Under the pieces are notes generated by a model, which did no database searches, had not been told where the DNA came from, and worked only from the letters and a program-made list of their open reading frames with translations. Of a stretch of 64,000 nt of DNA, positions 54,401 through 61,228 are shown piece after piece. The DNA comes from Paramesorhizobium deserti (lineage in GTDB: Bacteria; Pseudomonadota; Alphaproteobacteria; Rhizobiales; Rhizobiaceae), in assembly GCF_001558695.1 (NCBI RefSeq), contig NZ_LNTU01000037.1, forward strand, positions 248,001-312,000, given 5' to 3'. The number at the start of each line of letters is the position of its first letter. The stretch's first letter is position 1. A program made the position numbers and the translations under genes.

Positions 54401-55250
54401 GCTGTGGTGTTGCATCGAGGACCGTGATGTTGTCGAAGGCGTGGTCGTTGCCTACGCCGCTGCCGTTGTTGTTGACCATGCGGACGCCGAAGGAGGCGCC
54501 ACTGATAAGGACGGCTCCGTTCGACGCGTAGGTGCCGGCGCTAGCGGTGGTGGCGCCGACACTGCCCAAGGCAGGAATGTTGAAGGTCGTCGCGCTCGTA
54601 CAGGCATTGATCTGGGAACCGGCCGGTGTCGCGTTGCCACCCTCATCCACCAGTGAAAACTGAAGCAATGGAGCGGAGGCACCGCAGTTGATAGCGGCAA
54701 CATCGACGCTGAACGAAAGGAACCGGTTGCTTGTCGGGAACGAAATGTTCGTCGCGGTTTGGAACTCAACGTTTCCGACACCCGGATTGCCCGCCGTGTA
54801 GGCTGAAACACTGTAGTTATCGCGAGCAGCTGTCTGGCTCTGGCCTGAGTAGAGGCCCAGCGCCCAGGAAAGCTGCTGTGCCCGGTTCCAATTGTTTTGA
54901 TTAACGCAATCGGCGACCTGCGCCGCAGCGTCTGTCGGCTGGTTCGCGGAGGCTATCCAGCCGTTACAGGCCGTCAACCAGTTCGGGTGGGCCGTATAAG
55001 CCTGCCCTGTCGTCCCCGCGTATCCATTGAGCCTGACGATCGGCGTCGGCCCCGGTCGGTTCTGGAGATTTTCCGTATGGATAGCAAGTGGCGCCTGCGG
55101 AACACCCGGCGTGCCCGGATCGGCTTTCGCACTGGAACCGTACGCCACCAGCATCGCCAGAGAAGCCGCCAAAGAGCGTATGAAGGCTCGCTTTGCAGTG
55201 ACAGGATGGATTGGGCGGGCTGCCGCCGGCAGCAAGACAGTCTGAATCAT
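48408..55250 (-). CDS. 2280-residue DUF11-repeat surface protein with EF-hand-like loops
   Basis: This very long protein has a signal peptide (SLAASLAMLVAYGSSAKA, cleavage before DP), an N-terminal region of about 260 residues, two DUF11-like segments around a propeller-like stretch (GYDVVSNYIYATRWDS, GPDGYYYVKENG, HNGLIYTQNHADGNLYTIDP), then ten tandem repeats of 110-120 residues. It ends with another DUF11 domain (KQAGLRQIKRGEKAPFTIKV), an SdrD B-like domain (GKVFDDLNRNGYQDKGEPG) and an OmpA-like periplasmic end (STLRIGYGAAADATLARQRI). The repeats each hold a 12-residue loop such as DLDGDGLLDPGE. Composition is poor in cysteine and lysine. It is probably a surface adhesin or matrix protein. 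The start follows GAGGGGACCGTTC. Confidence 0.85.
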   Translation of the reverse strand: MIQTVLLPAAARPIHPVTAKRAFIRSLAASLAMLVAYGSSAKADPGTPGVPQAPLAIHTENLQNRPGPTPIVRLNGYAGTTGQAYTAHPNWLTACNGWIASANQPTDAAAQVADCVNQNNWNRAQQLSWALGLYSGQSQTAARDNYSVSAYTAGNPGVGNVEFQTATNISFPTSNRFLSFSVDVAAINCGASAPLLQFSLVDEGGNATPAGSQINACTSATTFNIPALGSVGATTASAGTYASNGAVLISGASFGVRMVNNNGSGVGNDHAFDNITVLDATPQLDKEFGPTNLAVGGVSALTFTITNTSELGAKTGWSFTDALPVGLRVASDEISTTCPAGVVTAPVGGSTIDVSGNLTAGMASCTATVPVTSSSAGTYTNDASNITSAVGINPPGGTSVTFGTQPNFVCDSTMYFGVNAPTQLLRTNTSTNPLTFSAIGGVNSPGYNAMGYDVVSNYIYATRWDSTTSRYRLLRIGSNGSVSDQGPIVGGGINNGSGQVASGVVGPDGYYYVKENGASNVMWRVDLTTRTATSIPLNRTIQNADLAWHNGLIYTQNHADGNLYTIDPDTGAVSLVGSTGIDTSGGFGSLISASNGIFGRYNSGGFYQFDVATGVATLISDAPSGGGDGAKCPITAVNLPADTQITKTDGSDTYTPGTSVTYTMVVSNSGPFGVQNALVNDPLPSGITEATWTCGSPTNGATCSVPSGAGAIGNVGVNLPTGSSVTFELTLTVPADFTGDLVNVATVTNPSGTSDPNTSNNTATDTDVVAAPALTIEKTGTLNDNDGDGLIDPGETVSYSFVVTNTGNVTLTGVTVNDPLLTNAGISVSPGPQTLAPGGTVTFTATYQPTQAEIDTGQVENTATGTGTPPDGGDPIESPPDTVVVPPDQTPGLTIDKQGTLNDLDGDGLLDPGETISYAFVVRNTGAVTLTNVTVNDPKVSVEEGPQTLAPGGSFTFHATYMPSQAEIDAGQVENTATGTGTPPGGGDPIESPPDTVVVPPDRASGLTIEKTGTLNDQDGDGLIDPGETVTYSFLVTNAGNVTLTGVTVNDPLLTNAGISMTPGPQTLAPGASATFTATYTPTQAEIDAGSVSNTATGTGTPPDGGDPIESPPDTVVVPPDQTPGLTIDKTGTLNDLDGDGLLDPGETITYAFRVANTGAVTLTNVTVNDPKVTVNEGPQTLEPGGSFTFHATYTPSQAEIDAGQVENTATGTGTTPGGDPIESPPDTVRVPPDLAPAMTIDKTGRLNDLDGDGLLDPGETITYAFLVRNTGNVTLTGVTVNDPLLVNAGVTLDEGPQTLAPRGSFTFHATYTPSQADIDAGRVENTATGTGTPPGGGDPIESPPDTVMVPPDQTSGMTIEKTGTLNDLDGDGLIDLGETISYSFLVINTGNVTLSNVAVNDPLLANAGISVTPGPQTLAPGGSVTFTATYTPSQADIDAGRVENTATGTGTPPSGPPVESPPDTVVVPPDQASDLTIRKTGQLNDLDGDGLLDPGETITYSFLVTNTGNVTMANVTVNDPLLAGAGIQVTPGPQTLAPGASVTFTATYQPTQAEIDAGQVENTATGTGTPPGGGDPIESPPDTVVVPPDQASGLTVEKSGTLNDLDGDGFIDAGETVTYTFLVRNTGNVTMTNVTVNDPLLANAGISVTPGPQTLAPGGSATFTATYQPSQAEIDAGRVENTATPTGTPPSGPPVEGPPDTVTVPPDQNSGMTIDKQATLNDGNGNNLIDLGETISYSLVVTNTGAVTLTNVTVNDPLLTNAGISVSPGPQTLAPGQSVTFTAEYEPTQADIDAGSVTNTATGTGTPPSGPPVESPPDTVVVPPVEPSTLRIEKQGTFNDTDGNGYASLGDTITYSFTVTNTGGQVVTDVMPVDAGPTFNGKPATATLSAFTPESVTLQAHGSQVFTATYTLTQEDIDNAAGMQDGMENSATARGNAGDNPVPSTTSTSRVTIPPAEPSDISIIKQAGLRQIKRGEKAPFTIKVTNHSSRNAGQVSVTDIIPSGFRYIDGSATIDGVAVTPDIAGQRVRFDMIALGPNAEVVIRLQMLALSSAGPGKHTNKATVSGLDGNPLAPEARADIEIMIEPVFDCGDIIGKVFDDLNRNGYQDKGEPGLPGVRIATVRGALVTTDKHGRFHVACADLPDSRIGSNFIMKVDPRTLPTGYRLTTENPRVIRLTAGKMSTLNFGASIGRVVRVDLADAAFEPGTTTLKQQWQKGIDQLITALESEPSTLRIGYGAAADATLARQRIDALGEDITQRWKSVRGRYELNIETRVEAGQ
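49405..52940 (-). repeat. Ten tandem repeats of about 335-360 bases inside the DUF11 protein gene
   Basis: Each unit encodes the order: (T/S)IxKTGTLND, EF-hand-like loop, GETITYSFLVTNTGNVTL, VTVNDPLL, GPQTLAPGGS, FTATYTPSQAEIDAG, VENTATGTGTPP, ESPPDTVVVPPDQ. Eight units are close copies. The ninth has a degenerate loop (DGNGNNLIDLGE) and the tenth is clearly divergent (DTDGNGYASLGD). Units 2 and 4 share a shortened form with NDPKV instead of NDPLL, which suggests duplication of pairs. Limits are approximate. Confidence 0.85.
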
Positions 55251-55623
55251 GAACGGTCCCCTCGATGCGAAACCATCCAGTGACCCGCTTCGCCTCTTTC
55301 ATGTATCGTCGCAAAAGCCGCGCAGCCCCGCCCGCTGCCGCTTCGACGCCGATTGAGGCAAATCGAACACCGAATAGGTCAATCAAGGGGTAGGAAAAGA
55401 CAGATTCGCGCGCGGGCGTATTTCAACATCCTACGGTTTTCTTAAGCACTCTCTGAAAATAACCTTCGGATGATGCGATGCCTTAACAGGCCGTTAACGC
55501 GGCTTCTTCACGACATCTAGGGAAGCTATTTCGCCCGCCGACGCGGCAAGCGCGTTATTTGCGGTTGGGTCGCGTTACTTGGCTATGGGCGGGGAAACGT
55601 CGGAACGGGAGGCGCAACAGCAA
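55251..55623. other. Gap upstream of the surface-protein operon
   Basis: About 370 bases separate the repeat-protein start from the HAD gene stop. The minus-strand promoter of the surface operon should lie here. A CtrA-like box is listed separately. Apart from that and a CTTAAG site near 55440 I see nothing that I can name. Confidence 0.6.
55483..55498. promoter_or_regulatory. CtrA-box candidate
   Basis: TTAACAGGCCGTTAAC matches the alphaproteobacterial cell-cycle regulator consensus TTAA-N7-TTAA and is nearly palindromic. It lies about 235 bases upstream of the repeat-protein start. A single match of eight fixed bases can occur by chance. Confidence 0.4.
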
Positions 55624-56469
55624 TTAACGGAAGGCGGTCATCAGAAAGCGCGGCATGGCATTTTTCATCCTGATCTTCCGCGTCAGTTCCTGCTCTGTGA
55701 GGGTGGCCAGAATGCCCGTGCGCACCAGCACCCCATCAGCGCCGAAATCGTTTGCGCCGCGGATATCATGATCGAGACTGTCTCCGATACAGACGATTCC
55801 GTTTTTGCCAGGCATTCCGCACAGCATCTGGGCATATCGATACATTGGCAGATATGGCTTGCCGACGCGCACAACGTTGCCGCCCAACTCCTCATAAACA
55901 TTGGCGATTGCACCGGCGGCAGGCACAAGTCCGCCTTCCGCGAGCTTGTGGATATCAGGATTGGTGCAAATGCAGGGGATACCACGCGAAGCAGCGGGGG
56001 CAAGAAGATCGCGATATCGCGAAAGCGGGATGCGCTCGGCCTCACTGCCTGCAATGATCACGATATCCGCGCTGGCGGGATCGGCGACATTGGTGGCTTG
56101 CAGCCGGTCGGCGAGATTAACATCGGCACCGCTCGATACGGTGAATATGCGCGTCTCGCCGCTGATCTCCACCGGAAGCTCGCCGGAAGAAAGCAATGAA
56201 TAGGCAACATCACCCGAGGTAACGAAGTGATCAAAGGATCCGCGGGAAAAGCCGAGGCTCTCCAGCCGGCGCGCATTATAATCGCCGCTGCGGCCCGAAT
56301 TGGAGAATATCACCACGGTCTTGCCGGCGTCCTTCAAGGTGCGCAATCCGGCCGCGGCTCCCCCATAGGCACGTTCATCATCGCGCAGCACACCGAACTG
56401 ATCGATGAAGAAGACGTCGTAAAGATCGATCAGTCGCGCTAGATCGACCGCTTCCAATAGCTGATTCAA
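55624..56469 (-). CDS. HAD-superfamily phosphatase, NagD/class IIA type
   Basis: This 281-residue phosphatase has the HAD nucleophile motif near the N-terminus (YDVFFIDQFGVLRDDER), motif II in VVIFSNSGR, and the late motif CIGDSLDHDIRGANDFG with VGKPYLPMY before it. The large insert between motifs II and III is the class IIA cap. These enzymes hydrolyse sugar phosphates or phosphoglycolate-like compounds. Its start overlaps the stop of the kinase gene (ATGA). It is the last gene of an aldolase-kinase-phosphatase operon. The role may be disposal of a toxic phosphorylated intermediate; that is inference. Confidence 0.85.
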   Translation of the reverse strand: MNQLLEAVDLARLIDLYDVFFIDQFGVLRDDERAYGGAAAGLRTLKDAGKTVVIFSNSGRSGDYNARRLESLGFSRGSFDHFVTSGDVAYSLLSSGELPVEISGETRIFTVSSGADVNLADRLQATNVADPASADIVIIAGSEAERIPLSRYRDLLAPAASRGIPCICTNPDIHKLAEGGLVPAAGAIANVYEELGGNVVRVGKPYLPMYRYAQMLCGMPGKNGIVCIGDSLDHDIRGANDFGADGVLVRTGILATLTEQELTRKIRMKNAMPRFLMTAFR

Positions 56470-57734
56470 TGCTTGTTCTCCTGCCGCAGCACGAGGGCCG
56501 CGATACCGGCCGCTGCCTCCACCGAGCGCGGCTCCAGAAAGGGAACGCCGAGCTTGCCATGGCGGATTTCCCGCCAGGCGGAATTGCGTACGCCGCCGCC
56601 GACGGTGCGCATGGAGGCAAGCCTGGGGGCGCCAAGTACCGTAAGCCTCTCGAAGCCAAGCCGTTCGATTTCCGCCATGCCTTCAAGGATGCCCTGGAAG
56701 AAAACCGCATCATCGGCGGGCCTCGGCGCCAGTCGCGGCGGATAATGCGGATCGCTGATCGGGAAACGTTCACCCGGCTTGAGCAATGGATAATAATCGA
56801 GCCCGGTCGGTCGGCCCGGATCAAGCCGCGCGGTCAGCTCTTCCAGACGGTCGTCGCCGATCAGTTGGCGGATCACCGCGCCGCCGCTGTTGGACGCGCC
56901 GCCGACCAGCCAAAAATCGCCGATCCGATGGCTATAGATGCCATATTCGGGCGCATTGACCGGGCAATCGGACGCGAGTTTCAGCACCAGCGTCGATCCC
57001 AGCGCCGTGACGCCATCACCTCTCTCGGAAGCCCCGGTGGCGAGAAACGATGCGCAGCCGTCCGTTGTGCCGGCAAAAAGCAGGCAGGAAGGCGGCAACC
57101 CCAACTCCCGGGCCAGCGACCCTACGGAACAGATTTTCGTTCCGGCGCGAACGACATGCGGCAGCAGACCGCGCTTCATACCTGTCCGTTCGATCCAGTC
57201 AGGCCAGCTTTCACCGGAGAGATCGTAGCCGGTCTTGAGCGCATTGTTTTCGTCAGATACGGGCTCGCCCTCACCAAGACGCATGGCGATCCAGTCCGCC
57301 TGATGCACCACGTGAGCGACGCCCTCCCGACGTGACAGAAGAATTGCGCGCCCGAGCGCCGTGCTCGTTCCGCGCGCCGGACTGGTGGCGGGAGCGGCCG
57401 CATCAATGGCTGCAATCACCGAGGCGTCGGGACACGGATCGTTATAGAGAAGCGCCTCCCCGATCGGCTGTTTGTCCCGGTCGAGTGCCAACACTGTTCC
57501 CGACGTGCCGTCGACGGCAATTCCGCGGACGCCGGCAAGCGAAACCTTCGCTGCCAACATATTCAGGCATATCTCGGTACCCCGCCACCAGGCGGCTGGC
57601 TCACGGATTTCATCCGGCGTGGCGAAGGCGGATGCGGCGAAGGCGACCTGTCTGCCATCCTCGTCGAGGGCGGCGGCGCGGACACCAGATGTTCCGAGAT
57701 CGATGCCGATTGCGACAGGATTTACGGTCATCAT
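56466..57734 (-). CDS. Short FGGY-family kinase (ribulokinase/xylulokinase-like)
   Basis: This 422-residue kinase is shorter than most FGGY enzymes (about 480-520). It shows the N-terminal motif AIGIDLGTSGVRAAALDEDG, IAVDGTSGTVLALD, the middle segment FAGTTDGCASFLATG and the C-terminal MRTVGGGVRNSAWREI. The short form resembles the D-ribulokinase-like or xylulokinase-like proteins of cyanobacteria and plants. It lies one base after the aldolase gene and overlaps the phosphatase gene. A kinase followed by a class II aldolase is the usual logic for ketose breakdown, with cleavage of a ketose 1-phosphate to dihydroxyacetone phosphate and an aldehyde. The substrate is unknown. Confidence 0.83.
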   Translation of the reverse strand: MMTVNPVAIGIDLGTSGVRAAALDEDGRQVAFAASAFATPDEIREPAAWWRGTEICLNMLAAKVSLAGVRGIAVDGTSGTVLALDRDKQPIGEALLYNDPCPDASVIAAIDAAAPATSPARGTSTALGRAILLSRREGVAHVVHQADWIAMRLGEGEPVSDENNALKTGYDLSGESWPDWIERTGMKRGLLPHVVRAGTKICSVGSLARELGLPPSCLLFAGTTDGCASFLATGASERGDGVTALGSTLVLKLASDCPVNAPEYGIYSHRIGDFWLVGGASNSGGAVIRQLIGDDRLEELTARLDPGRPTGLDYYPLLKPGERFPISDPHYPPRLAPRPADDAVFFQGILEGMAEIERLGFERLTVLGAPRLASMRTVGGGVRNSAWREIRHGKLGVPFLEPRSVEAAAGIAALVLRQENKH

Positions 57735-57735
57735 G

Positions 57736-58824
57736 CTATTGTGCCGCGGCTCGCCGGTCGAGCGCCTGGCGATATTGCTCGGCTTCCCAATGGGTCAGCT
57801 CATGTTCCTGCGCCGCATCGAGATAGCAGATCGCTTCGTCCGCCGGAATACGTGTGACGACCTCGGCAAGGCATCGCGCCATGGCTTCGCCGCCCGGCGT
57901 CAGTTCCCGTGCGACGAGCACGCCCCGGCCTGAAGCGATCAGCATCTTGGGCGCGGGCAGGCGCCTTTCGGAAAAATCGTCCAGCAGTTCCGCAATTGAT
58001 TGCCCGTCCCGCAATACGCCGATCGACGTACCGAGGAAAATCACATGATCTGGATAGAGCGAGCCGGCAAGCGCGATCTTCATCCCGACCGGGCAAAGCG
58101 CCGTGGCGTGTGTTTCCGCATCCGCGGCAACACGGTAGCCCGTTTCGGCCGTGGCCGCTTCCAGCCACGGCAGATCGGCAGGTCCAACACGCCTGCGAGG
58201 GAGTCCCAGCGCTGTTGTTACCGTTTCAATGCGTGCGGCAACTTCATCGACGGTTTCGCCCACAATGATGATGCCGTGATTGCAAAGGATGAGCACATCG
58301 GGTTTTTCCGCTGCAACCTTGTCTATCTCCCGCGCCAGCGGCGTACCCGGCCGCCGGTATGGAACGAGCCGCCAGGAAAGACCTGGCGCACCGCGCGCCA
58401 TGCGTTCGGCGATCAGCGCCTCCCGGCGTTCCAGCACGGCAAGCGCGATGCTGTTGACACAATGAAAATGCGCGACAACCGGCTGCGGCAAGACCGCATG
58501 GAAACTCGTTTCGATGGAAGGCCTGAGCCTGCTTTCGTTGAGATCCTCGACGATGAAATCCGTCGCCTTTTCCGCGCGTGGATCACCATTTCGCAATGCT
58601 TCCACGAGTGGCGCTACCGCCACAGGAACCATGATCTGCCTCTCCAGCGCATGGGCCAGCCACGTACCTGAAGCTTTCACACACATGACACCGCCATGCT
58701 TGATTGACGTGTTGCCGCCAGCACCCTGGGTGCGCAAGATATTTTGGCCGAGCCGGGCGGAAAGCTGGAGAAAGCGAGCCATTTCCGGCGCGCGGTTCGG
58801 GTCAATACCCTTAGAAGCTGCCAA
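57736..58824 (-). CDS. Class II aldolase/adducin-family protein with C-terminal extension
   Basis: This 362-residue protein has the class II aldolase fold in its first 230 residues: GGNTSIKHGGVMCVKASGTWL, the catalytic-site glutamate in IETSFHAV, the metal histidines in VVAHFHCVNS and a third in LCNHGIII. FucA and AraD are about 215-230 residues, so some 130 residues follow, including DHVIFLGTS and EAMARCLAEVVTRIPADE. This longer form resembles the aldolase half of rhamnulose-phosphate aldolase fusions. The start is a TTG with GGGAGGATATC; the first in-frame ATG is 14 codons later. It is the first gene of the minus-strand operon. Confidence 0.82.
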   Translation of the reverse strand: MAASKGIDPNRAPEMARFLQLSARLGQNILRTQGAGGNTSIKHGGVMCVKASGTWLAHALERQIMVPVAVAPLVEALRNGDPRAEKATDFIVEDLNESRLRPSIETSFHAVLPQPVVAHFHCVNSIALAVLERREALIAERMARGAPGLSWRLVPYRRPGTPLAREIDKVAAEKPDVLILCNHGIIIVGETVDEVAARIETVTTALGLPRRRVGPADLPWLEAATAETGYRVAADAETHATALCPVGMKIALAGSLYPDHVIFLGTSIGVLRDGQSIAELLDDFSERRLPAPKMLIASGRGVLVARELTPGGEAMARCLAEVVTRIPADEAICYLDAAQEHELTHWEAEQYRQALDRRAAAQ

Positions 58825-58903
58825 GATATCCTCCCTCTGCCATAGCTGTCACCGGCTGCCATCCACGATCACTACCTCTGATCGATCTCGTTCACGCAAA
58901 CTA

Positions 58904-58989
58904 TGCATTTGATGCAAAAACGTCAATCATGAAGATGTTCAATCGATAGCACTTGCAGAACCGGACTCCATATGATTATAGTCAATCAT
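58904..58989. promoter_or_regulatory. Candidate operator cluster between the divergent sugar operons
   Basis: Within the 197-base divergent gap there is a palindrome TGCAT-TTG-ATGCA (58904-58916) and two direct copies of GTCAATCAT (58922-58930 and 58981-58989). DeoR proteins often bind repeated sites. The region should hold promoters for both operons. The likely binder is the DeoR protein encoded next to it. Confidence 0.4.
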
Positions 58990-59021
58990 CAATGCATGAG
59001 GGGCATTGCGGAGGAGCGATT

Positions 59022-59804
59022 GTGAGCGATCTGGATCGTCACAAGATAATCACCGATCTGCTGCGCGAGCGTTCGTTCGCTTCGGTGCGCGATCTGCAGG
59101 AATTGCTGGGCGTCTCCGCCGCCACCATTCGTCGCGACATCGACAAGCTTGATGAAATCGGTGTCGCGCGCAAAGTCTATGGCGGCATCTCCTCTTCCCA
59201 AGGGTTAGAGACCCATCAGCTTTCCGCCCGCCCCTATGATGAAAACCGCGATATTGCCGTGGAGGCCAAGCGGGCGATCGCCGAATGCGCGGAAACCCTG
59301 GTGCGAGACGGCGATTCCGTGATCGTCCATGCCGGCTCGACCTGCTACTATCTGGGCATCCGGTTGGCGCGGCGGAATGTCCGCATTTACACCAATTCGA
59401 TGCCGCTGGCGGCGCATTTGGGCGAGCACGGGACATGCCAGGTGACCCTGGCGGGAGGCGATCTTTATCGCGAGCCGGGCATCGTCCACGCCGTTCAGGG
59501 CGGCAAACCCGCTTACTTCGCCTCTAAATTCTTTCTCGGCACCCAGGGCATAAGTCCCGAAGGGCTGCTTGAATCGCATCCGCTACTGGTCAAGGCCATC
59601 AGCGAGTTGAGCCAATGCAGTGACGAGATCGTCGTTCTTGCTGATAGCCGTAAGTTTGCCATCCGCCCGCGCAACATCGTTCTGCCGCTTTCGCGCATCG
59701 GCACGCTCGTCACCGATGACGGCCTTTCCGACGCAAATGCCAAAATGCTCGAGGATGCGGGCGTCAACATCATTGTAGCCAGCACGTCGGGAGAGTGGAA
59801 TTGA
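59022..59804 (+). CDS. DeoR-family regulator of the aldolase/kinase/importer island
   Basis: This 260-residue protein has a DeoR winged helix (HKIITDLLRERSFASVRDLQELLGVSAATIRRDIDKLDEIG, from residue about 6) and sensor domain (IVHAGSTCYYLGIRLARRNVRIYTNS, LAGGDLYREPGIVHA, FFLGTQGIS, VLADSRKFAIRP). The start is a GTG with a strong GGAGGAGCGATT; the frame is open 23 codons further up without such a site. Its stop overlaps the start of the following kinase (TTGA). It is divergent from the aldolase operon and probably controls both sides. Confidence 0.86.
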   Translation: MSDLDRHKIITDLLRERSFASVRDLQELLGVSAATIRRDIDKLDEIGVARKVYGGISSSQGLETHQLSARPYDENRDIAVEAKRAIAECAETLVRDGDSVIVHAGSTCYYLGIRLARRNVRIYTNSMPLAAHLGEHGTCQVTLAGGDLYREPGIVHAVQGGKPAYFASKFFLGTQGISPEGLLESHPLLVKAISELSQCSDEIVVLADSRKFAIRPRNIVLPLSRIGTLVTDDGLSDANAKMLEDAGVNIIVASTSGEWN

Positions 59805-61228
59805 GCGCGCGCGCGTCAGGAGATGCCGATGTGCTTGCGGTCTTCGATCTCGGCAAGACCAATTCCAAGCTGTTCGTCTTCAGCGCCGATGGCGCGCTTC
59901 TGGATGAGCGGAGAACGAAGCCGGTGTGGCGCGGGGATGGCGATATCCGTGTTCTCGACGATGACGCTCTTTTTGCCTGGATGCGCGGAGCGCTCGCAAC
60001 CGCCGTTGCGGATCACGGCGTCAACCGCGTCATGTTTTCGGGCCACGGCTGCACCTTCGCCTTGACGGAAGGCGATCGCCTGGCGCATCCGGTGCTCGAC
60101 TACGAACAGGAGCCGCCGGCCGATACCGCCGTGCGCATCGAACGCCGGATACCGGATTTCCAGGAGACATTTTCGCCGCGATTGCCGCTCGGCTTCAACT
60201 TCGGACGTCATATGCTTTGGCTCCAGGAGCGCGCGCCGGACATCTTCGAAAACGCCGATGCCATTCTGGGATACCCGCAGTTCTGGACATGGAAATTCTC
60301 GGGCGCAAAGCTTTCCGAAGTCTCCTATCTCGGCTGCCATTCCCATCTCTGGGCGCCGCTGTGCCATGATTTCAGCTCACTGGTCGACACACAGGGCTGG
60401 CGGGAAAAGATGCCCGGCTTTGCCCGCGCTGGCGCGGTGGTGGGCGAATACAAGGTTGCCCTTGCCGATGGCACGTCCGTTCCGGTCAAGGTTCATAACG
60501 GCGTCCACGACAGCAATGCGGCGCTCTATTTCTACCGCTCCGCCGGCTTCACCGATTTCACGTTGGTCTCCACCGGCACATGGGTCATCATCTTCAACAC
60601 GGCCTGTCCGCTCGACGCGCTCGATCGCGAGCGCGACATGCTCGCCAACGTCACGGTAGATGGTGAACCGGCGGCCACCATACGTTTCATGGGCGGGCGC
60701 GAATATGATGTGGCGAGCGGAGGCTGGGACCGGCCGATTTCGCTCCGCGCTATCAAAAGCATCATCGAAAAGAATGTCTTTGCACTGCCGTCCTTTGCGC
60801 CGGGAGGACCGCTCCCCGGCCTCCAGGGCCAATTCATCGGCCCCGAACCGGATGGCGAGGAAAGGGCTGCCGCGGCCCTGCTCTATGTGGTGCTGATGAC
60901 GGATCTGTCGCTCGACCTCATCCGGTCACGCAATACCATCATCATCGATGGCGGGCTGGTGAAAACGGGGCTTTATACCGGGCTTCTCGCCCAGTTGCGC
61001 CTTTCCCAAACCTTTATGACCAACGCCAACGCGGAAGGCAGTGCGTTCGGAGCAGCCGCGCTTGCCTTTGAGGCCGCCGGCATTACGCCCTTTGCCAATA
61101 GCTGCGAAAAAGTCCGACCGACACAAATCGCCGACCTCGAAAGCTATCGGGCCCGCTGGCGAGACCTTGTCGATCAGCGTCGCCACAAAGCATGGGCCGG
61201 CATGCATATCCGGGAGGCGCAATCATGA
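59801..61228 (+). CDS. FGGY-family sugar kinase, rhamnulokinase/fuculokinase-like
   Basis: This 475-residue kinase shows [18 protein letters not shown] at the N-terminus, where the usual DxGT is DLGKT, then [22 protein letters not shown] and [11 protein letters not shown], and [17 protein letters not shown] near the end. The pattern is like that of rhizobial RhaK-type kinases. The start is probably the TTG overlapping the regulator stop, with GGGAG before it; a GTG two codons earlier is possible. It is coupled at its end to the importer ATPase gene (ATGA). The substrate would be the sugar or ketose brought in by that importer. Confidence 0.82.
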   Translation: MSARASGDADVLAVFDLGKTNSKLFVFSADGALLDERRTKPVWRGDGDIRVLDDDALFAWMRGALATAVADHGVNRVMFSGHGCTFALTEGDRLAHPVLDYEQEPPADTAVRIERRIPDFQETFSPRLPLGFNFGRHMLWLQERAPDIFENADAILGYPQFWTWKFSGAKLSEVSYLGCHSHLWAPLCHDFSSLVDTQGWREKMPGFARAGAVVGEYKVALADGTSVPVKVHNGVHDSNAALYFYRSAGFTDFTLVSTGTWVIIFNTACPLDALDRERDMLANVTVDGEPAATIRFMGGREYDVASGGWDRPISLRAIKSIIEKNVFALPSFAPGGPLPGLQGQFIGPEPDGEERAAAALLYVVLMTDLSLDLIRSRNTIIIDGGLVKTGLYTGLLAQLRLSQTFMTNANAEGSAFGAAALAFEAAGITPFANSCEKVRPTQIADLESYRARWRDLVDQRRHKAWAGMHIREAQS

